Of a stretch of 64,000 nucleotides of DNA, positions 11,139 through 23,147 are shown one piece after another (the stretch's first letter is position 1; each line of letters begins with the position of its first letter). A program made the position numbers and the translations under genes. Below the pieces are notes generated by a model. That model saw only the letters and a list, made by a program, of their open reading frames with translations, ran no database searches and was not told the DNA's origin. This DNA is from Nereocystis luetkeana (Eukaryota; Sar; Phaeophyceae; Laminariales; Laminariaceae): the NCBI GenBank assembly GCA_031213475.1, contig JARUPZ010000023.1:7768157-7832156 (forward strand), read 5' to 3'.

Positions 11139-11392
11139 TTCTTGCATAAAAAAAAGAAATTGATTGGCGGAAAGCGCGAGAGCGTGAGTTAGCTACATTC
11201 GATGAAAATCGACGAGCAGTGGGAATGCTGAATGAACCCTATGCGCGACAAAAAAATAAAGGCACGTATGTACCGGGGGGGAGAAGGGACGACACTTGTG
11301 ACCACGGCTTGTCCAGAAGATCGCTGAAGGTAAAATAAAACCTCCTACGAGTTAGGCTCGAAAGTAAAAGTGATGACTAAAAAAAAAAAAAA
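11139..11392 (+). mobile_element. SINE2, 5'-truncated, poly(A)-tailed
   Basis: Homology to the copy at 6551 starts at TTCTTGCA and runs through GCGGAAAGCGCGAGAGCGTG to a run of about 18 A. The tRNA-like head is absent, consistent with 5' truncation on insertion. Confidence 0.7.
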
Positions 11393-12046
11393 AAAAATCA
11401 TCACATGTGCGTACCATGGATATGTTCCTGGAGTTAATTGGTTGCAAGTGTACCGCTCGTTAGTACTGGTAATATTATCATGTATTAATACAGCAGTAGT
11501 ACCGTTTCCCTTACGGACTGGTATGCTCCCGCCGTGCGCCCCCCCCTCTTGTGGGGACGAAGCACTCGTAATTAGAGTCAGCTTAAGGTGCATGTGCACG
11601 GCTATATAGAAAGAACACGCAACACCGCTAAAAGGGCTGATTGAACCAGGGGTGCACGACAAACAGGGCAAAAAAGAAGAAAAAAAAGAGACAGCACGCT
11701 CCTAAAAAAGCCAAAAAATGAAAAAACGCACCGGCAAAAGCAAATGCAGTATATGCACAGCAGTACACATCATGTGTATACTCGTACCGTGAAGAAGAGC
11801 GTTGAGTCCAAGTCCGCCCCCGCACCACACAAGGGGTGCGCGATCGTTTTTCGGCGATCGTAAAAATATTTTTTCCCCGAGAACGGCAAGATTGTAGATA
11901 CCGAACAAAAGTGTTTCCGGAAAGATCTGAGCGAGAGAAAGAGAGCCCTCCGGAAATAGAATGTTCGACCTTGGGGCACCCTTTTACTGCTGTTGTAGAG
12001 AGGAAAACGATGGCACACCTATGATACAGCAATGCGGGTTAAAAAA

Positions 12047-12139
12047 CCCTTCTCAAGACTGCAGTCCCGCTTCGGGAACGAACTACTCACACTTTGAGTG
12101 GGTTGTCCCCACAACGGGACTGCGGTAGTAAGAGGGTTG
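12047..12139. mobile_element. piggyBac-like MITE (family 2)
   Basis: A palindrome CCCTTCTCAAGACTGCAGTC...GACTGCGGTAGTAAGAGGG, with the hallmark GGTTGTCCCCACAACGGGAC return arm. The flanking TTAA has decayed. Confidence 0.8.
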
Positions 12140-12179
12140 ACGCTCTTCAAGGTATACCTGGTGTGGAGGGATTTCTGAA

Positions 12180-14400
12180 TGAATTACGAAAAACATGTGT
12201 ATTGTTTTAAAAATCATTTTCAGTTGATAGTTGGATACCCCCCCCCCCCCCCCCCCCGCTGTCGTCTGGGTCTCGAAAATGGGTACGAAAGTACAAGGTG
12301 GGGTTGTCGTTTTCTTTTTTTACGTGCGCCCCTGGTTACATTCCTAATCGACAACAAACAAACAATTCTGAAACAGACCAAGAAAAGTATTACAGGCACC
12401 ATCTAATACCACGTGTACAATGCCAGGTCGCCCTATATACATACGTACTCGTACCATGCTCATAATGATGATGTTCTGACAATATTAATATTAATAGCTC
12501 ACTCCCCTAAAATCCTGCCTGTGGTCACAAAAACAGGCTGTAGAAACCAAAATTGCATCTCGATGGGAGAAAACAAATGGGTACCGTACGAACTTGTGCG
12601 CACGGCAGCATCGTACCAGTCCGTAAGGCGAACGGCACTACCTGGTATTAAATACCAGGTTGTTGTTGTTTGTTGTTGTTCTCACATTAACTCTCTGACG
12701 AAGGAGTCCGTGGTCACACAAAGGTGCTGGAGCCCTAGGAAGATCCGAAAAACCAAAAAAAAATCGAAAATTCTGCTGCCTCAAAATACACGAGACGGAA
12801 AAAGGTATGCCATCCCGGTATCACATGCGACCAAATAACAGCAGGAACAGATGTAATGATATAATACGTCCATGCGTAGTATATACGGACCACGATTCCG
12901 GCTCGCCTTCCTGGCCAATGAGAAGCAGTACAAACCACAAAGATTTTCCCTGGAGCGGGCACGCCGTGAAAGCCGGATACTGCTGGGGCGTCGTTTTTGC
13001 TGGTGTTGGTGTTGCCGTCAATTTTCAACTCGTGGCTACTGTCATACACCTCGCCAACCGCACGAATAGTAGGTGCGTGGTGCGTGATTATCACACGACA
13101 CAAGACACGCTTCGGACGTATGTACGCCAATCACGAAAAAAGGCGAGAGGGCGGTGTCTGGCGCCCGAGGGCCGCGTGCTGCGTACCAATTACCAGGTAT
13201 TTATATACGGGTACAGCAGTGACAGCAGCATTATTAATAATGACACCTGGAAAAAAAAAACATACTCGTACTCGTACGATACGCGTAGATTGGAGCTTCG
13301 AAGTAACAGGCAACATATACGCGCATACCGGTATTCTACGTATGCCGACATTAAATGTTTGCTCTTGCTACTGCTGTAGATTGATAATGATAGGCATATC
13401 CTTGGACGCGACTGCTGTGAGCTCGCACGGTCAAGGCGCGCTGTCGCGGTGGCTATGGATCTGCTGGGGCCTGTGGAGTTACAATTGGTAACATTCATGA
13501 AAAAAGAAGAAGTATGTTATTCGTACTTGTTCATATGGTTGTAGATACAAGAGGGGGGCTTCGCCGCGGCGGGCTGGCGCCCGGCTGGGCTCCGCGCATG
13601 CCCATAATGACAGAGGATGTACGTCGACAAATCGAGGCGAGACCGTAAATGTGACAGCAAGTGGTACGTACTCGTACTGCAAAGGGAGTGCGTTCTACGC
13701 CCTTCGCAAGGGGAAAAGTCGTCGAGTGCTCGGATGCATGAAGTCATCGCCAGTTTTATTTTCGGGTGCAGGTTGACGATTTCCTCGCTCAACCTACCGT
13801 AGGTGTACTTCCGCGGACAGCAAAGAGCCAGAGGTTCTCTCTCCCGAGCGAGCGGCGAGCAGAACAACGTAGCATACGTTCAACACAGCGGCACCCTTCG
13901 TGGCTGTAACTAGGGCCAGCCAGAGCTTGAAGCGCGGCTGCTGTACCGTGGCTGTCTATACAGTCTCTTGAGGCCTGCTGTGGGCTGTGGTACATCAGGA
14001 ACAGCAGCACAGCAGGGGTGTGAGACACAGACAATTTGGGGTTTCCATGAATCTGCTTGGCTTTAGCTGAGCGGAACGTCTCCCCGCGATACTATACTTG
14101 CCAGATTTCGCGCCTTCGAACGCCCAGAGCACGCACCACGGAGTCCGGCCATGACCCACACTTGTCACCGCGGTGTACACGCGAGCCCCCTGCGCGCCCC
14201 GCAGCCGAGGGCGGGAGGAAAGACCCGCGGCCGGAGCAGAAAAGTAAGAGTATTCCGACAAAACAAGTCAATACGGCACATAAGAGTAGTAAAACTAACA
14301 ATGATATACTAAGGATATCGGGTTGAGGAACCTGGTCAGTCAGAAATACTTTGGGCCAAAAAGTGCTATACCTGGTATACCCCTATCGTAGCAGTGGGTT
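12180..14400. other. Intergenic DNA without a recognised gene
   Basis: The block holds a long C tract (about 12237-12257), several TACC(A/T)GGTA sites and AT-rich sequence. An antisense ORF at 12735-13130 has plausible composition but no family match. A 75-bp stretch at about 13590-13665 resembles 35110-35190 (GAGGATGTACGTCGACAAAT against AGGATGTACGCAGACTAAT), and may be a diverged repeat or a coding relic. Confidence 0.5.
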
Positions 14401-14410
14401 TTAACTAAAG

Positions 14411-14503
14411 TAACCCTTTTAGGACTGCAGTCCCGTTCTGCGGACAAAACCACTCACATTCCAAGTAGCATGTCGCCGAAACGGGACTGCAGCCCTAAAA
14501 GAG
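14411..14503. mobile_element. piggyBac-like MITE (family 2)
   Basis: Ends read CCCTTTTAGGACTGCAGTCC and the complementary arm GGGACTGCAGCCCTAAAAG. The left flank is GTAA and the right flank has decayed. Confidence 0.82.
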
Positions 14504-14782
14504 TCGCCGCTGTTCGCGAACCCTTTGGGGACTACAAACAGTAGGGGTGCAAAGACTAACAGCAGTGGTAGTGTAAGCATCGACCTAAGCATAGACAAAC
14601 GCAGGTCGAACGATCGGCGGTATACACTGTACCACTGCAGTACGAGACAGGGCAAAGGCCAAAAATAAGCATACCTGCAAATGCTTTTTGAGCCATTTAT
14701 GGGTACACACTACTGTATATTGCACTCGGGAAAAGGCTTCTTGGCCCTCCCTTCTATTGGCCAGCGCCCGATTTGTTTTTTT

Positions 14783-15052
14783 TAATCCTGCGGCGGATTG
14801 GTAAAAAAACCCATCACACTTCCACGTTACCGTGTCGTGTGTCAATTTAACCTATAGCTCCCGTTGCAACATCAGCAGAGCAGGCTGCTGTTGCTACTGG
14901 CGCTTGGGCACGTTGACCCGACCTCACCCCCGAGAGGGGCAGGTGCGGTGGAAATAGCCACCCGGGAGCTCTAGTCATCTCTCCCGGGTAGTGTGGGACC
15001 TTGCGCGAGCTCACCCACTAACAAAAACCGAGGCTAAGAGGCCTTCCCGCCG
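14783..15052 (-). mobile_element. SINE-like element (family SINE3)
   Basis: In minus orientation the element begins near GGCCTCTTAGCCTCGG, contains CACTACCCGGGAGAGATGAC and ends at TTTTACCAATCCGCCGCAGG with an A-rich tail. The same unit in plus orientation is nested inside a SINE1 at 23453-23701, and a tail fragment lies at 40644. Pol III boxes are not convincing, so SINE is inferred from size, the A tail and insertion behaviour. Confidence 0.6.
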
Positions 15053-15135
15053 GACTTGGTCCAGTTACGGTCCACCCTACCCGTTTGGGCGTTGGTACTC
15101 AGATCGTACTTTTTTTTGGCGGAAGGGTTCGAGGT

Positions 15136-15505
15136 AGACACCCCTTTACAGGTGCTCAAGTTGGGTTTCGCCTATTTTTTGCTCTACTTGTACCTATAAA
15201 TGGGCCAATCGAACGCTTTTCTGGAAAAACTGGAGTACGGGCACAGGGCCGTCGGGGCCAGGTGACCCGACCTGTCAACAATAGCCAATGAACATATTGC
15301 GAAATTTCGGGGGCTTGTGAATTGTCAACACAGAGAGCGGCACGCTTAGTGAAACTGGGCTCTGTGTGGGCTGGGAGAAATCCCCTAACTTGGGAAGAGA
15401 GGCCCTTCGTAGGTGGTGCACACCAGCTACGGGTACGATTGAAGCGAAACATAGGTGAAGCCCAACTTGTGTAGCCACCACAGATGGGTGTGCCTTTCAC
15501 CCTTT
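15136..15505. repeat. Imperfect inverted repeat, possible non-autonomous element
   Basis: Arms of roughly 70 bp at about 15136-15210 and 15425-15505 are inversely related. They share CAAGTTGGG(T/C)TTC(G/A)CCTAT with ACACCC upstream and GTACC downstream. About 215 bp lie between them. No target duplication was identified. Confidence 0.45.
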
Positions 15506-15944
15506 CAGCTAAAAATCGGTACGGTACGGTCGGGCGATGGCCAATCAGAGGGAGGGCAGGAAAGTCTTTTCCCGAGTGCAATACTTCTACGATATAAATA
15601 TTTATTGAAATAACGCGGTACCCATAAGACCCATGCCAATGGAAACGCGAAGTTCAAAAGTTTTTTTTTTCCAAATATATTGCTTTAAAAAATCAGCCGA
15701 AAAAAATCACGTACCGCCGCTGTGGGAAAAAAAAAAGAAAAAAGTTTGTTTTTTTCTTTTTTTTCCCCCAACGGCTGCAGGCGGCGCAATTTGTGTTTTT
15801 CTGGTTGCAAATTGTCAACGCGGTGATCGAAACCAGCTCGTGCGACGATCGACGCTCGATCTCGACATAGACTCAGCCCACGGCCAACCCACTCGGTATC
15901 TGGCAAGCCCAACGAGTATAGATGACGGCCTTGAAGATATCAGG

Positions 15945-16260
15945 TGGATCCATGGTCTAGGGCGCGAGAGCTTGCCGGCGGCGTCCTACGGTATCCTCCC
16001 AAACCTGAAAAATAGTCTATTTTTTGCCATTCGAGACGGATGGAGAAGTTGTGTCTTCTGTTTTGTGCAAACCAGCGGCCAAATGTTTTTTTTATCATGC
16101 GCCTGGTCAGCTCCCGCCACATGACACCTGCCATGGTGTGAAGACATTGACCCTAGGGTGGGTCGGAGCCCCTAACGAGCGCACTCCGTCCAGAATTCAT
16201 GACGCAATCGTTGGTTTTGTTGATCGAGGTCTGTCGAGGACTCGGAATCTCGTCGCTTCG
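15945..16260 (-). repeat. Dispersed repeat R5
   Basis: Related to plus-oriented copies at 25330-25560 and 26515-26700. Shared blocks (sense) are ATCGACAAAAC, GCGTCATGAATT, GCGCTCGTTAGGGGCTCCG and AACAGACGACA. The element type is unknown. The surrounding 15560-17455 holds no recognised gene. Confidence 0.6.
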
Positions 16261-17456
16261 AACCAAAGATCGGCCTGAGTTTTTCTCAAGCCGATGTTGG
16301 CCCAACATCGGCCCCAGATTTGCTTTTTTTGGGCTTTTCCAAAAGTTAGGAACCTTTTTTTTTTTACGTGGCCCATAGGAAGCGTGTTCTGAATTTTTTT
16401 GGCGGGTATCTTTGAAATTCAAACTTTTCATTGAAACTTCGCTGTCCCATTGGCATAGGTCTAAATGGCTGAATAAAGGGCATACGTCGACGCATATGAG
16501 ATATACCATCGGACGTAACAACTACTATACCATCGGACGTAACAACTACCAGGTACTGCTGTTTTGTGTTACCGGTAACCGGTACGTCGTCACCGGTAAC
16601 CGGTACGTCGTCACCAAATCACATTTTCGACATACTTGTACTCGTATATACCTACAATACTTATCGGTATGTACGTACACTTATATTTAAAGGGATACGT
16701 ATGCACTTAAAAACAGTAGTAGTGCGCGGGTCATTGCTGCGGATACGCACAGCACTTACGAACAGCAGTATTAGTAGTACTTTGCGCAGGTCATTGCTGC
16801 TGCAGTGTAGCGGGCAGGGAAAGGTCGAGGGTGAGCTCTACTCGCACTGCAGCAGCCGCTGCGCGCGTGTCGTGTGCTGCGAGCTGTGAGCTGTGAACAC
16901 TGCTCCGCATATACCGTTATGTACGAGTACCACCAAGAAACCAAGAGCCGAAGTAGCCTCCAACCCGAGGACCAAAATTGCGATGTATCCGTAAAAAAAC
17001 GCCGGAAAATCCCCTTCGAGTACGCATTTTGCCGGATCGTTTCAACCATTTTAGAGATCCAAAACGTATCCCCTACGGGTATATATACCAAAAAAACAAG
17101 AAAAAAACAAAAAAAAACAGATACGTATTATTCCCAAGTTGTTTGCTCCAAATGACTGGTGCAGTCAAAAAAACAAGTACCTGGTATACAGCTACACACT
17201 ACTGCGGTAGACTGCTGTTTCGAGCCTGCGTCGAAGAAAAATACCCCCAGAAACGTTCGCCCGCGGCACAAAAAGCTCCGCAACAATTTTTTGGTCTGCG
17301 GCGAAACGTGGTCTTCTCGCAATATATAAGAGCTAATCCGGCCTATATACGGCTGTTTGACCGCGACCGAGTTCGACAGCATACGGGGGAATAAATTCCT
17401 AGTTTTGTTTGAAATCCGTGTTTCGGGGTTGTGCTCTCGAGATAAAAAAACAAGCA

Positions 17457-17554
17457 TCAACCCTTTTAGAACCGCAGTGCCGTTCTAGGGGACAAACTAC
17501 TCCAATTCCAAGTAGTCTGTCCCCAAAACGGGACTGCGGCCCTAAAAAGGTCAA
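17457..17554. mobile_element. piggyBac-like MITE (family 2), TCAA target
   Basis: Ends read CCCTTTTAGAACCGCAG and CTGCGGCCCTAAAAAGG. Both flanks are TCAA (17457-17460 and 17551-17554), so this copy duplicated a TTAA-like variant site. Confidence 0.88.
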
Positions 17555-17786
17555 GCGCCCCCGTTAGAGAGCGCGAAGAGCGCGTGGCGGAGCTCAAACC
17601 CGCCTACAGACTGGGCTGTACAGATCCCATCGTCATGTGAGAGAAGAAATGAGCTTGATCGGCCACGAACAAACTTTGGTGCGCGGCCGTGCAAGATTCC
17701 TCGTGATTTCGCGGGAAATGTTGCGCTGGCACAACAGCGCAGGGGATATCGACAAAAAGAGCCGCTAAAAGGTGGAGTCGGAGTTG

Positions 17787-17911
17787 TTACCGGGGGCCAT
17801 AGTTGATACCAGGTAGGACCTACGGTACAAACAAAAAACTACCAGGTACCAGGTATATTTTGCCTATTTTTGCAAACAATATTTGGTCCTATTTACTATC
17901 GTCCCCCGTAA
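17787..17911. mobile_element. TA-type MITE (family 1), copy 5, with three CCAGGTA insertions
   Basis: Compared with other copies, the left arm reads GTTGATACCAGGTAGGACC instead of GTTGATAGGACC. Near the centre, AACTACCAGGTACCAGGTA replaces AACCTA. This amounts to one single and one tandem double TA to TACCAGGTA conversion in a single element. Confidence 0.92.
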
Positions 17912-18027
17912 TGTTGATAGTAACGATTCGTACGTGACGGCTGGAATTTGAAGAGTTCATATTTTAAAAGGTGCATCATTTCACATCTTCACCCTTCAAC
18001 ATCACGTACCAGTACAGAGCACCAGGG

Positions 18028-18405
18028 TGGGTGTCGACGGGTACAAAGAACGGTTTAATGTGAAGAACACACACACCAGAGGGTTGGATGTTGTCTTCCC
18101 ATCGAAGCGCTCTTTCCACCCACCTGCTGCCGTAGCTGGTAGGTTGTGCTGGATATCGACCGTTAGAAAGAACGGTTTAAATGTGAAGAACACACACACC
18201 CACATCAGTCACCCAGTCTCCGTCCTGCTTCCTTTATCCTACAGAGGTAACAATTATGTCGTCACAGATTTGCGAGACAGAGAGAAACCAAAACAAGGAC
18301 AAAGCCAACGTTACCGAGTACGAGAACACAACCCCACGAGAGTGTGCGTTTGCGTTCTTCTTTCTAGCCGCCGACACCCAGCTCAACCAGTGTCCGTGCC
18401 GGTTC
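18028..18405. repeat. Cluster of three R7 copies
   Basis: Two plus-oriented copies (18028-18078 and 18147-18200) are followed by one reverse copy (18345-18405). Each keeps the TCGAC...GAAAGAACGGTTTAATGTGAA block. Confidence 0.6.
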
Positions 18406-18909
18406 TTCAATAGTATCAGAGAGACACAAGCTCCGTGGCCACAAAACAAATCCGCATCAAACAGCAAACGTGTTCTCTGGTTTTTCAACTCTCGTCGAAC
18501 TTATTTTTACAACGACACTCGTACTGAAGTGAAGCATAGTGCCAACAACTATGAGTTGCGCTGCTGTTGCCCAGTGTACTGCTTCTTATTTTGGTGGGAC
18601 GCTCGCACACGTAGGTCACCAAATTCATTCAGCAAGAACAACTACAGTCAGTAACGATGTGTGTCATTTTCGTTTTACTTATGATACCTTGTTCCCCAGT
18701 GTACTGCCAAAAAACTTTGGTTGGACGCTCGAACACGTACGTCACCACATTCATTCAGCCAGAACGACAAACGATGTGTGTCATTTTTGTTTCAATATGA
18801 TATTTTGCCCCCCAATGTAATGCCAAAATAGTTTGATTGGACGCTCGCACACATACGTAGGTCACCAACATTCATTCAGCAAGAACGACAAAACGATCTG
18901 TGCTATTTT

Positions 18910-19001
18910 GCCCTTAGCACCGCTGTCCCAATTTTGGGGCAAACCACTCTAATTCCAAGTGGTTTGTCCCCAAATCGGAACTGTAGTACTAAGAGGGCTG
19001 A
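18910..19001. mobile_element. piggyBac-like MITE (family 2), diverged
   Basis: CCCTTAGCACCGCTGTCCC on the left pairs with ACTGTAGTACTAAGAGGG on the right, around GGGGCAAACCACTC. The flanks are no longer a clear TTAA. Confidence 0.7.
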
Positions 19002-19004
19002 GCA

Positions 19005-21028
19005 AAAAACAGGAAAAAAGGCACAATGAAAAAGGGTCACACGGATTTCTCTTTAAGACACGATCGATACCACACCTTCCCTCGACAACTGTTCGCACAG
19101 CGAGAAAAAAAGAGGACAGGTCTAGCTAACCCCTCCCCCCCCTTCCCTGATTATTACATCTCACGTGACACTCTCTACTATTAATAAACAAACCACAGAC
19201 CAGAGAAAATTAACCTGCACAACAGTCCAGGAAAGGCCGAACAACAAGACGCCGAGAGCAAAATAGAGCACAACAACGATGCACTCCGAATGTAGAGCAC
19301 ATCAAAGAAAAAACAACAACAACACACGAACAAACAAATACCGAGACGTGTGATTGACGAGCGAACTCTCAACCTTGAAAAAAAAAAGGAGGGAAAAAAA
19401 AACTACTTGCGATAGGAGAGAATTGAACCGGTGACTTGGCACTTCCGTGTATATCGCATTAGTCTGTCCTTCAGCGCGGGGGGACGACCTTGACAAACGG
19501 CGGGATTCCTCGTTCTTCCATCCACGGACTGCGGGGTTTCAACATTATCGCGGGATTCGTTTGTGCGGGAATGGGCTTTCAAGTATTTGCGCGGGACGCG
19601 TTTGTGCGGGAACGGGATTTCGCTTTTTTCACGGGACCAGGGATACAGGGTTTTCCTCTTTGCACGGGACACGGGATACGGGATTAAATATTTTGCACGG
19701 GACCGTATCCAATTCGCATTTTGCACGGGACTGCGGGATAATCCCGAATCTCGTACAACGTCGCGGAAAAACCCCCGGGAAAGTCCCTGAAAAAAACACC
19801 ACTATTACGGGGGACCATAGTTAATAGGACCTATGGTATACATAAAACCCTATATATTTAAACAATTTTACTAACGATATTTGGTCCTATTAACTATGGT
19901 CCCCCGTAATAGGGTAGATGTAAACAGAATAAGAGACGAAGAACCAAGGGAAACAACAGGTAAACCGAGGCACAAAAAAAAAACACCCTCCAGGTAGCCG
20001 CGGTAGTTTGTGGTACGCGAAGCATAGCCAACTTCTACGTACTAGTAATACTCGGTCTGGTACCTTGATACCCTGACTGTCGTCTCCGTCCTTCGTTCGC
20101 CAACCATGCCCCACCCCGGGAGAGGATGCGTTAGACAATACGAAACGAAAACAAAGCAGGCTCGTCATCCATCCACGCCGCAAGACTTCTCTCATGAGGA
20201 CAAGAAAGAAGAAATATAGAAAAACAACAGAAAGAACACCACGGAGGATCAGAGCGCAATACAAAAATAAAACAAAGGAATACCACCTTCGAACCAGCTG
20301 CAGCAGTTGGCGGCACGAGTAGCATAGACATGTTCCACTAATATTTTATAGGTCGGTCTGGTGCCTTGCTACCCTGTCTGCAGTCTCCTTTCAACTTTCG
20401 TCCACAGCTCCCCCCCGTCTACTCCTCCTGTTGCCCCCCCTCCCCGCATTCCGTTGGTCGGGTGTCCTTCCACTCCTCCTGTTGCCCCCGCCTCCCCCCA
20501 TCCCCTTTTGCACCACCCACGGCGGATGCGCGGCGCTGCCTACTTAGCTGTGCCTCATTTCCGTGCCACCTCAGCATGAGCCAGTCGGCTCTTCGAAGGA
20601 CCCCCCCGGTTCACTCCCCCGGCTTTTTTGCTGCAGTGGACCACAGCGTGGTCTCAACTCTAAACACCAAGGGGGAGCGTTCCGTTGATCCTTCGGTGCC
20701 GTTTGTGCACGTGCAAACAATAATACACGCTGCATTTTCGGGAGCATACCTTACGTACCTCGTACGATAGTTACAAGCCCCCCCAAAAGCTCCACCTCTT
20801 CGATTGAGGCCGAAACGAGGTACCAGGCACATTCTAAAATCAATAAAAACACACACGGCACACGGGATATTTTTGGCCATGATGAAATCACGAGCATGTC
20901 TTGTTTTCCGACTGGACAAAGAGCGTGGGATTCTCCAAAAATTCTGAACACTGTACAACCGTTGTACTGCTGCACCAGTACTGGACTAATTGTGAATGCT
21001 TTGATTGTTTCGGTGATCACACTCACTC

Positions 21029-21029
<1 letters not shown>
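19005..21029. other. Intergenic DNA without a recognised gene
   Basis: It contains a degenerate CGGGAxxCGGGAT array (about 19500-19770), one family-1 MITE and low-complexity C/T-rich sequence (20390-20520). A B-box-like CGGTTCAATTCTC on the minus strand near 19430 lacks a convincing partner A box. The ORFs here are short and unlike known proteins. Confidence 0.5.
19805..19909. mobile_element. TA-type palindromic MITE (family 1), copy 6
   Basis: A well-preserved 105-bp element with TTACGGGGGACCATAG ends, flanked by TA on both sides (19803-19804 and 19910-19911). This is the clearest definition of element borders and target duplication. Confidence 0.93.
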
Positions 21030-21070
<41 letters not shown>

Positions 21071-21397
21071 CCATCCCATTTATTATCTTCGCACATCTTC
21101 TTCTCTCTCTCCTTCCAACTCGTAACTCAGATCCGGGGTCACATAGCAGGCTCTTCTCCCCCCTTCCCGCTACGGTAAGTGCCTTCATTTTTTATCGCGA
21201 GAAGATTTCAGCCTTTTTCTTCCCTCGTCGACTCGCATCGAATTGTGCCTACCCACGCTGCAAGGCGCTCTCAACAATTGAATCCCTTTTTTTATTTTTG
21301 CAAATAAAGTCAAAGTCCGACCCTCCTAGGGCTCGAACCCAGGACTCAAACAAGTAGAATTCGAGGTTAACCACTTGAACCACCGGGGCGACCGGCT
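21030..21397 (-). mobile_element. tRNA-derived SINE (family SINE1), full length
   Basis: On the minus strand the head reads AGCCGGTCGCCCCGGTGG, with an A box TGGTTCAAGTGG and a B box GGGTTCGAGCCC about 40 bp apart. The body includes GGGTCGGACTTTGACTTTAT and CCGGATCTGAGTTACGAG, and a poly(A) tail of about 40 lies at 21030-21070. Two further copies have the same layout. Head plus body plus tail is diagnostic of a tRNA-derived SINE. Confidence 0.88.
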
Positions 21398-21479
21398 GGG
21401 TGTTCTTGACATCAAACTGTTTTTTCTATCCGTCGACATCCGGCACAACCACTAAGGGTTGCGCTTTTCAATCCTAGAG

Positions 21480-21690
21480 ACAAGAGCTATGTGATCACGA
21501 AACTACGTCACAGCAGTAGGGATGCTGCATCAATGTCCGTGCCGATTCTTCAATCCCAGAGAAAAAACACTCTGCGGTCACCAAACTACGCCACAGCAGT
21601 AGACATACTCGTACTACGTTGTTACGCAATAATAAGCAGAGTAGACACATGTGGGGGGCGACGGGTAGAAAGCACGCTTTAGTGTGAGAA
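21480..21690. repeat. R7 extended copy with TACTCGTA insertion
   Basis: Homologous to 4400-4460 in the opposite-strand partner set. Here GACATACTCGTACTACGTTG replaces GACATACTACATTG, a gain of CTCGTA at a TA. Confidence 0.65.
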
Positions 21691-22549
21691 CACACAGAAC
21701 GACAGGGGGTACACATACATTCTATGAAAGAGAAAAAACAAAAGAAACACTCGTGCGGCGTAGTAGGCATCAGGCCCACCGCTGGGACGAGCGAGTGTAT
21801 GTCGATGTGGCGGGTCGTATGATGCCAGGTATGTACGAACTGTTTGTACAGCAGTAGTATTACGAGTAATAGTGCGGTTATGTGTTCGTGCAGGGTCTAC
21901 AGGGGCAGTGTACGTGCATATGGGCCTCTGATTAACGCAAAATTCGGCAAAAACAGTTCAACGCTATTCAAGCTTTGAGACAATGGTTACGCCTCGGTCT
22001 CATGTGCCGGCATAATTTCTATAATTTCTGGGGTAATTCGCCTTTCCAACCCCCAAGTAGATGTATCATTGCGAGCAGAATCAGGGCTAATAATAGTACC
22101 GGTAACATCGTACTTCTTTTCACGTAGGAGCAGAATCGCTACGTAGAATATTTTGATAATTCTGCGCTAAGGTTCGTAGTCATGCACCGCCGTTTATAGG
22201 CGGTGGTATTACTTTTTTAGTTTGCTCATATTTGCGCTGTCTTCATCTCCTTCAGGAGAGTACCACACTTTTTCGTTTTTGTTTTTTTCCGACTGTTTTC
22301 CTTTGTTTCTTTCGACTTTCTCTCTTTTATTGGATGTGTTGTCGTGCCTGTCGTATCCAGTACGATGGGCATTGCATAGTTGACTTAGTGTACCAGGTAC
22401 TGAATAAGACTATCCCGGTAGGTAAACAGAGTACGAGTACACAGCAGTAGTAGAGGTTGTATCTCTTGTATTACCCAGGAACGAGTCGGGGAACGTTCTT
22501 GAAGGGTCCTCCAACCCGGCCCAAAGGTAAGGCCTCATTATGGGTCGGG

Positions 22550-22656
22550 TTAACCCTTTTAGAACTCCAGTCCCGTTTCGGGGACAAGCCACTCCAATTC
22601 CAAGTAATTTGTCTCCAATTGTCCCCGAAACGAGACTACAGTCCTAAGAGGGTTCA
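22550..22656. mobile_element. piggyBac-like MITE (family 2)
   Basis: A TTAA left flank, CCCTTTTAGAACTCCAG and a right arm CTACAGTCCTAAGAGGG. A short internal duplication (TTGTCTCCAATTGTCCCC) enlarges the loop. It was carried in the segmental duplication with the copy at 23864. Confidence 0.85.
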
Positions 22657-22791
22657 GAGAGCCCCCTCGAGATCAGTGGTCATCAAGCTTTTTTCTCCAA
22701 ATAGAGGTCCAAGAAGAAGAGGTTATTTGAGACGCCCGAAAGTAGCGTTCGCCCCTGCACCACCGCGAGGCACAGGTAGCGTCCCAGCGGG

Positions 22792-22974
22792 TTGTGGAAG
22801 AACCCTAACCCCGCTTGGAGGAACATGCAGCTGGCTCAAGTAGTGTCACCGGGTTCGTCGGGGTATGCCATGATCCCGGGGGTGACGGAGGAGCAATACA
22901 GGTTGATCAACGAGTTTCCGTTGAGTGAGCAGAGCAGGTCATGGGGGGCGTTCGGGAACGAACCGATGATGTAA
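22792..22974 (+). CDS. Possible terminal exon of an unrecognised gene
   Basis: An acceptor-like AACATGCAG at about 22830 is followed by a well-composed reading frame with no repeat content. It includes YAMIPGVTEEQYRLINEF and SRSWGAFGNEPMM before a TAA at 22972-22974. It lies in the part of the tandem duplication that is unique to the first unit. I do not recognise the protein and found no upstream exon. It could be a gene fragment or a chance ORF. Confidence 0.3.
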   Translation: MWKNPNPAWRNMQLAQVVSPGSSGYAMIPGVTEEQYRLINEFPLSEQSRSWGAFGNEPMM

Positions 22975-23147
22975 TACAAAAAAAAGAGCCACCAAGGGAG
23001 AGGAGTGTGGGAAAACAGCCCCGATCAGTTTAACGACAAACCACAAGCAACGGTGAGTCGTGATACTGATAGAGACTGTAGAGTAAAGGAAGGGTGGTAG
23101 CACCGGCCACGGGAGGTACTTCCACCATTCTCATCCCACACTATATA

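Noticed and set aside
12735-13130. 131-codon minus-strand ORF with plausible composition
   Set aside because: No recognisable domain, no convincing splice context, and the overlapping plus-strand frame is open too. Kept only as a note in the region entry.
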